Assembly: GCA_034432155.1 (NCBI GenBank)
Contig: DAOUCP010000086.1
Location: 1-13,920 of the forward strand
Source: DAOUCP01 sp034432155
GTDB lineage: Bacteria > Chloroflexota > Anaerolineae > Epilineales > Epilineaceae
Length of the DNA stretch: 13,920 bases
Reading direction: 5' to 3'
Position numbers and translations under genes: made by a program. The notes under the pieces were generated by a model. It saw only the letters and a list, made by a program, of their open reading frames with translations. It was not told the origin of the DNA and ran no database searches. Positions 6,179 to 11,686 of the stretch are shown here, piece after piece (position 1 is the first letter of the stretch; every line of letters begins with the position of its first letter).

Positions 6179-8869
6179 GTGCACGATCCCTTTCGCGCGC
6201 GCCACGTTCTGTCCACCGCCGCTGGACCGGTGACCGTCTTTCGCTTGGCCTGCCTCGAGGAGGCCGGTCTTCTTGCGCTGGACGCGATGCCATACTCGCT
6301 GCGCGTTCTTCTCGAGTCGGTGCTACGCAACCTCGACGGCTTCGTCGTCACCGAGCACCACCTTCGCGCCCTGGCCGGTTGGCGGCCGGAAGTCCGTTCG
6401 GAGACGGAAGTACCGTTCCTGCCGAGCCGCGTGCTGTTGCAGGATTTCACTGGTGTACCGGCGATCGTCGATCTCGCGGCCATGCGAGCGGCTGTGGCAC
6501 GCCTCGGAGGCGACCCGCAGCGGATCAACCCCGTGGTGCCGGTCGACCTGGTGATCGACCACTCGGTGCAGGTGGACGCTTACGGCTCCCAGCTTGCCCT
6601 GGCCTGCAACAGTGCCAAGGAGTTCGAGCGGAACCGGGAGCGCTACGAGTTCCTGCGCTGGGGGCAGACGGCGTTCGATGGACTCCGGCTGGTGCCGCCC
6701 GCCAGCGGCATCGTGCACCAAGTCAACCTGGAGTACCTGGCGACGGTCGGGACCCGGCGTGCCCACGGCGGCGAGACGATCGCCTTCCCCGACACCGTGG
6801 TCGGCACCGATTCGCACACCACGATGGTCAATGGCCTCGGCGTGCTAGGCTGGGGCGTCGGCGGCATCGAAGCCGAAGCCGTCATTCTGAACCAGCCTAT
6901 CTACATGCTGATTCCTCAGGTAGTTGGCGTGCGGCTGACAGGCCAGCTGGCAGAAGGCGTCACCGCCACCGACCTGGTTCTTGCTGTCACCCAGCTCTTG
7001 CGCCGCCATGGCGTCGTGGGCAAGTTCGTCGAGTTCTATGGGCCCGGCGTCGACCGGCTGACGTTGCCCGACCGGGCCACGGTGGCCAACATGGCGCCCG
7101 AGTACGGCGCCACGACCGGCTTCTTCCCCGTCGATGCGGAAACGATCCGCTACCTGCGTCTGACAGGCCGCGACGCCGATTTTGTCGAGCAGTACTGCCG
7201 CGCACAAGGCCTGTTCCGGACACCCGAGGCCCCGGAACCGGTGTTCAGCGAAACGTTGGAGCTGGACATGGCGGCCGTCGAGCCGAGCCTGGCCGGGCCG
7301 CGGCGGCCACACGATCGCATCCCGTTGCGCGAAGCCAAATCCGCCTTCCGCACGGCGCTCCGCGAGACGTACGGCGTGGCCGCCTCGGACGCGGAGCTGG
7401 ACGCCGGCAGCGGCGGCGTGCCAGTCGAGCTCGACGGCTTGCAGACGTCGTTGCGCCACGGTTCGGTCATCCTGGCAGCCATCACGTCCTGCACCAACAC
7501 CTCCAGCCCAAGCTCGATGCTGGCGGCCGGACTGGTGGCCAAGAAAGCGGTAGCCCGAGGTCTCACCGTCAAGCCCTGGGTCAAGACCAGCCTCTCGCCA
7601 GGCTCACGCGTCGTGACCCGCTACCTGGAGCGGGCAGGTTTGCTGCCGTACTTGGAGGCCCTGCGTTTCCATATCGTCGGGTACGGCTGCATGACCTGCA
7701 TCGGCAACAGTGGCCCGATTCCGGATGCCGTCCGTCGAGCCGTCCGAGATGGCAATCTCGTGGTGGCGGCAGTGCTGTCGGGCAATCGCAACTTCGAGGG
7801 TCGCGTGAGCCCATGGACGCGCGCCAACTACCTGGCCAGCCCAGCGCTGGTGGTCGTGCACGCCTTGGCCGGCACGGTGGACATTGACCTGGCGAACGAA
7901 CCGCTGGCCCACGACCCCAACGGCGAGCCGGTCTACCTGCGCGACCTGTGGCCAACGAGCGAGGAGGTATCGCAGGCGATGGCCGATGCCCTCACGCCCG
8001 AGCTGTTCGCCGAGGAGTACGGCCATATCTTCGAGGGGAGCGAGGCCTGGCAACAGGTCCCCTTGACGAAGGGAACCCTGTACCGTTGGGATGCAAGCTC
8101 CACCTACATCAAGGAACCGCCCTTCTTCGCGACGCTGAGTGCTGAGCCGCAGCCCCTGCCGCCGATTCGCGATGCCCGGGTGCTGGCGCTACTGGGCGAC
8201 TCGGTGACCACCGACCACATTTCGCCGGCCGGTTCCATCCCGCCCGCCTCGCCCGCCGGCCAGTACCTGATCCGTTTGGGCATTCCGCCCGCCGACTTCA
8301 ACTCCTATGGCGCCCGGCGTGGCAATCACGAGGTGATGGTGCGCGGCACGTTCGCCAACATTCGGTTGCGCAACCTGTTGGCACCGGGCACCGAGGGCGG
8401 GGTGACGATCCACCTGCCATCGGGAGAGCAGACCAGCATCTACGAGGCGGCAATGCGCTATCGGGAGAGCGGCACCGCAGTGATCGTACTGGCTGGCAAG
8501 GAATACGGGTCGGGATCCAGTCGTGACTGGGCGGCCAAAGGCCCGCAGCTTTTGGGCGTCCGCGCCGTCATCGCCGAGAGCTTCGAGCGCATTCACCGGG
8601 CCAACCTCATCGGCATGGGCATCCTGCCGCTCCAGTTTGCCGACGGCCAGAGTTGGCAGAGCCTCGGCCTGACCGGCCGCGAGCTGTACGACATCGACCT
8701 GCCGGCCAGCCTCGAGCCGCGTCAGCGGGTCGATGTGCAGGCGACGCGCGCCGACGGCCAGGTGGTTCCCTTCCCAACCACGAGCCGAGTCGACGCCGCC
8801 ATCGAAGTCCAGTACCTCGAGCACGGCGGGATCCTGCCGTACGTCTTGCGCCGGATGCTGTCCAGCTAG
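6179..8869 (+). CDS. acnA: Aconitate hydratase A (aconitase)
   Basis: Aconitase isomerises citrate to isocitrate via cis-aconitate in the TCA cycle, using a [4Fe-4S] cluster in the cytoplasm. The 896-residue protein matches AcnA/IRP1-type length and order. The N-terminus DPFRARHVL resembles the usual start, then INPVVPVDLVIDHSVQVD, TVVGTDSHTTMVNGLGVLGWGVGGIEAE, the first cluster cysteine C438 in TSCTNTS, and C504 and C507 in YGCMTCIGNSGP. The C-terminal swivel domain has LLGDSVTTDHISPAGSI, SYGARRGNHEVM and the active-site loop GSGSSRDWAAKG. All expected catalytic and cluster ligands I can recognise are present. The GTG start at 6179 is chosen over the ATG at 6164 because GGAGGT sits 7 nt before it. 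The next gene downstream is convergent hypE, so acnA ends its transcription unit. Confidence 0.97.
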   Translation: MHDPFRARHVLSTAAGPVTVFRLACLEEAGLLALDAMPYSLRVLLESVLRNLDGFVVTEHHLRALAGWRPEVRSETEVPFLPSRVLLQDFTGVPAIVDLAAMRAAVARLGGDPQRINPVVPVDLVIDHSVQVDAYGSQLALACNSAKEFERNRERYEFLRWGQTAFDGLRLVPPASGIVHQVNLEYLATVGTRRAHGGETIAFPDTVVGTDSHTTMVNGLGVLGWGVGGIEAEAVILNQPIYMLIPQVVGVRLTGQLAEGVTATDLVLAVTQLLRRHGVVGKFVEFYGPGVDRLTLPDRATVANMAPEYGATTGFFPVDAETIRYLRLTGRDADFVEQYCRAQGLFRTPEAPEPVFSETLELDMAAVEPSLAGPRRPHDRIPLREAKSAFRTALRETYGVAASDAELDAGSGGVPVELDGLQTSLRHGSVILAAITSCTNTSSPSSMLAAGLVAKKAVARGLTVKPWVKTSLSPGSRVVTRYLERAGLLPYLEALRFHIVGYGCMTCIGNSGPIPDAVRRAVRDGNLVVAAVLSGNRNFEGRVSPWTRANYLASPALVVVHALAGTVDIDLANEPLAHDPNGEPVYLRDLWPTSEEVSQAMADALTPELFAEEYGHIFEGSEAWQQVPLTKGTLYRWDASSTYIKEPPFFATLSAEPQPLPPIRDARVLALLGDSVTTDHISPAGSIPPASPAGQYLIRLGIPPADFNSYGARRGNHEVMVRGTFANIRLRNLLAPGTEGGVTIHLPSGEQTSIYEAAMRYRESGTAVIVLAGKEYGSGSSRDWAAKGPQLLGVRAVIAESFERIHRANLIGMGILPLQFADGQSWQSLGLTGRELYDIDLPASLEPRQRVDVQATRADGQVVPFPTTSRVDAAIEVQYLEHGGILPYVLRRMLSS

Positions 8870-8902
8870 CCGTTGCGAGGGGCAGCGAATCCCTGTCACT
8901 CG

Positions 8903-8939
8903 CCGCCCCGGGCGGTGAACTGCCGCTGGGAGCGGGCAG
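8903..8939. terminator. Pair of GC-rich hairpins downstream of acnA
   Basis: CCGCC/GGCGG (8903-8915, 3-nt loop) is followed by CTGCCGCT paired with AGCGGGCAG (8920-8939, 8 bp with one bulged G, 3-nt loop). They lie 33 bp after the acnA stop in the convergent spacer. There is no T-run, so intrinsic termination is uncertain; they might serve a bidirectional end region. Confidence 0.3.
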
Positions 8940-8947
8940 GCGCCACA

Positions 8948-9062
8948 CAGTCGGCGGCTGCTGGGGGCAGACCGACCACGCCAGGCAGTCGGTGGCTGCT
9001 CGGGGCAGGCTGGCACCGCCCCGGCAGTCGGTTGCTGCTGCGGGCGAGCTGGCGGCGCCGGG
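8948..9062. repeat. Three 38/39-bp direct tandem repeats in the acnA/hypE convergent spacer
   Basis: Units start at 8948, 8986 and 9025, each opening with CAGTCGG, followed by GGCTGCT, GGCTGCT and TGCTGCT, then a GGGGCAG-like block. Units 1 and 2 agree at roughly three quarters of positions. A partial, more diverged unit may precede at about 8910-8947. The units abut with no spacers, so this is not a CRISPR array. The array ends 12 bp before the hypE stop codon, filling most of the 204-bp spacer. Confidence 0.7.
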
Positions 9063-9073
9063 CGTCAGCCGTT

Positions 9074-10135
9074 TCAGCAGATGCGGGGTAGCTGCTCGCC
9101 CAAGGGCCGATCCAGGATCCGCGTCGAGCCAATCGGCGTGCGTAGCACCACCCGTCCCGGATGGTCGCCCACGACGTGACCAACGTCGCTGGCCTGAGGG
9201 GCCAAAGGATGCTGGCGCATGCGAGCCAGGACCTCCTCCGCGGCGTCCGGGGCGACGAACGCCACCAGCAGGCCCTCGTTGGCTACGTGCAGCGGATCCA
9301 GGCCGAGCATCTCGCAGGCTGCCTGAACGGCGCCGGGCACCGGGATCTGCCGCTCGTCGATCTCGATGCCTACCTTGGCCTGGCTGGCCATCTCGGCGAG
9401 CACCGCCGCCACGCCACCGCGCGTGGCATCGCGCAGGGCATGGACGCCATCGCCCTCCCGTCCAAGCATGACGCGCACGAGGTCGTGCAGCGGCGCACAG
9501 TCGCTTTGGATCTCGCTCTCGAAGCCGAGACCCTCCCGCTGTGACAGCACCGCGATGCCGTGCCGACCGACCGGGCCACTCAAAAGCACCCGGTCCCCAG
9601 ACCGGATCCGCTCCACGCCGAGTTCCACCCCCGGCGGCACCCAGCCAATGCCGCTACTGATGGCGTACAGGCCGTCGCCGCGGCAGCGCTCGACGACCTT
9701 CGTATCGCCGGTCACAACCGGTACCCCAACCGCCTCGGCCGCCGTCGCCAATGACCGAACGACGCGAGCCAGATCGGCCATGGGCAGGCCCTCCTCTAGG
9801 ATGAGAGCCACGCTCAAGGCAAGCGGCCAGGCGCCGCCTACCGCCAGGTCATTCACTGTGCCGTTCACCGCCAGCGTGCCGATGTCGCCGCCAGGGAAGA
9901 AGAGCGGCCGGACGACGTAGGCGTCGGTGGTGAACGCGAGACGGCCGCCGGCCTCGCCCAGGGGCAGAATCGCCTGGTCGCGCAGGGCGTGCAAGTAGGG
10001 GTTGTCCAAGGCCGGCACGAACAGATGCTGCACCAGATCGGCCATGAGCCGCCCGCCACCGCCGTGCGCGAGTACAATCTCCGGGTAGTCGCGCAGGGGC
10101 AGAGGGCAAGACCAATTGGCGGCGTCGAGGCTCAT
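9074..10135 (-). CDS. hypE: Hydrogenase maturation protein HypE (carbamoyl dehydratase)
   Basis: HypE accepts a carbamoyl group from HypF on its C-terminal cysteine and dehydrates it with ATP to a thiocyanate, the source of the cyanide ligands in [NiFe] hydrogenase. The 353-residue protein is full length. It shows AHGGGGRLM (residues 23-31), the FTTDAYVV...PGGDIG and NGTVNDLAVGGA ATP-binding segments of the PurM-like fold (about 68-101), VTGDTKVVE, and it ends exactly in the diagnostic PRIC motif (C353). The ATG at 10135 has GGAGG 4 nt upstream, and the A of a TGA overlap (ATGA) ties it to the last of three mini-ORFs that separate it from hypD. It is the last gene of the hypFCD-E cluster. Confidence 0.96.
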   Translation of the reverse strand: MSLDAANWSCPLPLRDYPEIVLAHGGGGRLMADLVQHLFVPALDNPYLHALRDQAILPLGEAGGRLAFTTDAYVVRPLFFPGGDIGTLAVNGTVNDLAVGGAWPLALSVALILEEGLPMADLARVVRSLATAAEAVGVPVVTGDTKVVERCRGDGLYAISSGIGWVPPGVELGVERIRSGDRVLLSGPVGRHGIAVLSQREGLGFESEIQSDCAPLHDLVRVMLGREGDGVHALRDATRGGVAAVLAEMASQAKVGIEIDERQIPVPGAVQAACEMLGLDPLHVANEGLLVAFVAPDAAEEVLARMRQHPLAPQASDVGHVVGDHPGRVVLRTPIGSTRILDRPLGEQLPRIC

Positions 10136-10176
10136 GGCACCTCCGTGGCTGCCAGGCCGGCGACATCGACGCTCAA
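10132..10176 (-). CDS. 14-codon mini-ORF 3 in the hypD-hypE relay
   Basis: TTG-started reading frame MSVDVAGLAATEVP with GGAGG 4 nt upstream. Its TGA overlaps the hypE start as ATGA, and its TTG overlaps the stop of mini-ORF 2. It is encoded by the third 41-bp unit and its first codons resemble those of hypE (MSLDAA). Reading through it would deliver a ribosome to hypE. The peptide itself may have no function; no homology can be judged at this size. Confidence 0.4.
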   Translation of the reverse strand: MSVDVAGLAATEVP

Positions 10177-10217
10177 CGTGCCTCCGTGGCCGGTCGGCTG
10201 GCGAAATCGAAGCTCAT
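10173..10217 (-). CDS. 14-codon mini-ORF 2 in the hypD-hypE relay
   Basis: ATG-started frame MSFDFASRPATEAR. The ATG overlaps the stop of mini-ORF 1 (ATGA), and its own TGA overlaps the TTG of mini-ORF 3 (TTGA). Its upstream Shine-Dalgarno sequence is weaker (GGGATGGACG) than those of its neighbours. It shares MSxDxA with mini-ORF 3 and HypE. Coding status rests only on the overlap architecture. Confidence 0.4.
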   Translation of the reverse strand: MSFDFASRPATEAR

Positions 10218-10258
10218 CGCGCGTCCATCCCTGACGGGCTCGCGGCCTCAGCGCTCAT
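10214..10258 (-). CDS. 14-codon mini-ORF 1 in the hypD-hypE relay
   Basis: ATG-started frame MSAEAASPSGMDAR. Its ATG overlaps the hypD stop (ATGA), with GGAGG 4 nt upstream inside the hypD 3' end; its TGA overlaps the ATG of mini-ORF 2. It is the most diverged of the three units. It may act as a translational relay rather than make a useful peptide. Confidence 0.4.
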   Translation of the reverse strand: MSAEAASPSGMDAR

Positions 10259-11394
10259 TGCCCCTCCGGGACTGCCTGGCCACCCACGACCGGCGCCGCG
10301 GGCGCGCCGTGGTAGGCATAGTACGCCGCACAGGCACCTTCCGAGGAGACCATCGGTGCCCCCAGAGGATGGCTGGGGGTACAGGCGCGGCCGAAGGCCG
10401 GACAGTCCGACGGTCGCCGCTCGCCACGCAGCACGAGACCGGCGATGCAGTCGGCTGACTCCTCAACAGCGATGTCACCGACCCCGAACCTGGCCTCCGC
10501 GTCCCACTGTCGATAGCGGTCCCGCAGGCGCCAGCCGGAGGCGGGGATGATCCCGATCCCGCGCCAAGCGCGATCCACCGGCTCGAACACCTCACCGATC
10601 AGCGCCTGCGCCGAGCGGTTGCCCTCGCGCCGCACCGAGCGCCGGTACTGGTTCTCCACCTCGGCACGGCCGCTCTCCAACTGGCGCACCGCCAGCTCCA
10701 GTCCCTGCACCAGGTCGAGCGGTTCAAAACCGGTCGCCACCACGGGCACCCGGTACTCGCGCGCCAGCGGCTCGTACTCCCAGGTGCCCATCACGGAGCA
10801 GACATGACCCGCGGCCAAGAAGGCCTGCACCCGATTGCTTGGCGAGTCGAGAATCGCCCGCAAGGCCGGCGGCACTCGGACCAGGGCCGATAGCAGCGAG
10901 AAGTTGTCGAGTCCCAGCTGGGCTGCCTGGTGAATCGCCATGGCATGGGCCGGAGCCGTGGTCTCGAAGCCCACGCCGAAGAAGACCACCTGTTGGTTCG
11001 GATGGGCCCTCGCCAGGTCGATGGCTTCGAGGGGTGAGTAGACTACCCGCACGTCGCCGCCGCGGCCGCGCACGCGCCACAGATCGTCGCGCGAACCGGG
11101 CACCCGCAGCATGTCGCCGAAGGTGGCGAGAATGGTACCCGGCATGTCGGCGATGGCGATCGCCCGGTCGACGAGCTCGAGCGGAGTGACGCACACCGGG
11201 CAACCTGGCCCGTGCAGGAGCGTGATCTCCTGCGGCAAGAGGCGATCCAGCCCGAAGCGCAAGAAGGCGTGGGTCTGACCGCCGCAGACCTCCATGATGG
11301 TCCACGGGCCATGAGTCACCTGGCGCAGGCGCTCCAGGGCGGCTTCCACCCGCCTCGGATCGCGGTACTCGTCGACGTAGCGCATGCCGCTCAC
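10255..11394 (-). CDS. hypD: Hydrogenase maturation protein HypD (Fe-S scaffold)
   Basis: HypD, with HypC, forms the scaffold on which Fe(CN)2CO is assembled before insertion into [NiFe] hydrogenase. The 379-residue protein is full length. The N-terminal motif EVCGGQTH holds C37 and is followed by HGPGCPVCVTP with C65 and C68. The central GVGFETTAPAHAM and the HVCSVMG motif are present. The C-terminal cluster-binding cysteines lie at C316, C331, C338 and C355 (ADCIAGL, PSDCPAF, RACTPSHPLGAPMVS, EGACAAYY). The GTG at 11394 overlaps the hypC stop as GTGA; an ATG nine bases further in is an alternative, as no strong Shine-Dalgarno sequence is seen. A short tail rich in Ala, Pro and Gly follows the last cysteine. 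Its stop codon starts the mini-ORF relay to hypE. Confidence 0.97.
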   Translation of the reverse strand: MSGMRYVDEYRDPRRVEAALERLRQVTHGPWTIMEVCGGQTHAFLRFGLDRLLPQEITLLHGPGCPVCVTPLELVDRAIAIADMPGTILATFGDMLRVPGSRDDLWRVRGRGGDVRVVYSPLEAIDLARAHPNQQVVFFGVGFETTAPAHAMAIHQAAQLGLDNFSLLSALVRVPPALRAILDSPSNRVQAFLAAGHVCSVMGTWEYEPLAREYRVPVVATGFEPLDLVQGLELAVRQLESGRAEVENQYRRSVRREGNRSAQALIGEVFEPVDRAWRGIGIIPASGWRLRDRYRQWDAEARFGVGDIAVEESADCIAGLVLRGERRPSDCPAFGRACTPSHPLGAPMVSSEGACAAYYAYHGAPAAPVVGGQAVPEGQ

Positions 11395-11672
11395 GAAGGC
11401 GTGCCTGGGGAGTCCACAGCTGGGTCGCCGGGGCCCGCGGGCGGTTCGCTGGCGAAGGCCGCCTCGAGCAGGGCCAGGCTCTCCTGCGCCTCCTCTTCAT
11501 CCAGCACGCTGATGGCGAAGCCGGCATGCACGATCACGTAGGCGCCGACCTGCACCTCAGGCACATAGGCCATGCACACTTCGCGGCGGACGCCGCCGAA
11601 ATCGACGCGCCCCATCGGCACCCCGAGCTCTTCGTACAGCTCGACCACGGCTCCAGGTACGCCCAGACACAT
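11391..11672 (-). CDS. hypC: Hydrogenase maturation chaperone HypC
   Basis: HypC (HypC/HupF/HybG family) binds HypD and the hydrogenase large-subunit precursor and carries the iron centre between them. The 93-residue protein begins MCLGVPG, with the essential Cys2, and has the family pattern GGVRREVCMAYVPEVQVGAYVIVHAGFAI. After about residue 75 it has an extra tail rich in Pro, Ala and Gly, making it slightly longer than many HypC proteins. The ATG at 11672 is fixed by the MCLGVPG motif; an upstream-extended frame to 11900 only shadows hypF. AAAGGA lies about 10 nt upstream. The gene starts 14 nt after the hypF stop and its TGA overlaps the hypD GTG. Confidence 0.96.
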   Translation of the reverse strand: MCLGVPGAVVELYEELGVPMGRVDFGGVRREVCMAYVPEVQVGAYVIVHAGFAISVLDEEEAQESLALLEAAFASEPPAGPGDPAVDSPGTPS

Positions 11673-11686
11673 ACCGCACCGTCCTT

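Larger units (their letters stand above)
10136..10258 (-). repeat. Three 41-bp tandem units, with a fourth partial copy as the hypE start
   Basis: On the minus strand the box [AT]TGAGC occurs at 10258, 10217, 10176 and 10135, spaced exactly 41 bp; the last is the hypE start. Units 2 and 3 agree at 30 of 41 positions, units 1 and 2 at 25 of 41. The shared core includes TCGAT-TCGCC after the start box and CACGGAGG before the next one. The hypE start matches the first 18 bp of units 2 and 3 at 14 of 18 positions each. The pattern suggests serial duplication of the hypE initiation region, followed by divergence with frame and spacing preserved. Confidence 0.8.

Noticed and set aside
5986..7887. 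633-residue plus-strand frame overlapping acnA in another frame
   Set aside because: Arg-rich shadow of acnA; no domain and would conflict with a complete aconitase.
8948..9062. CRISPR-like array
   Set aside because: Units abut directly, are imperfect and have no unique spacers; no cas genes nearby.
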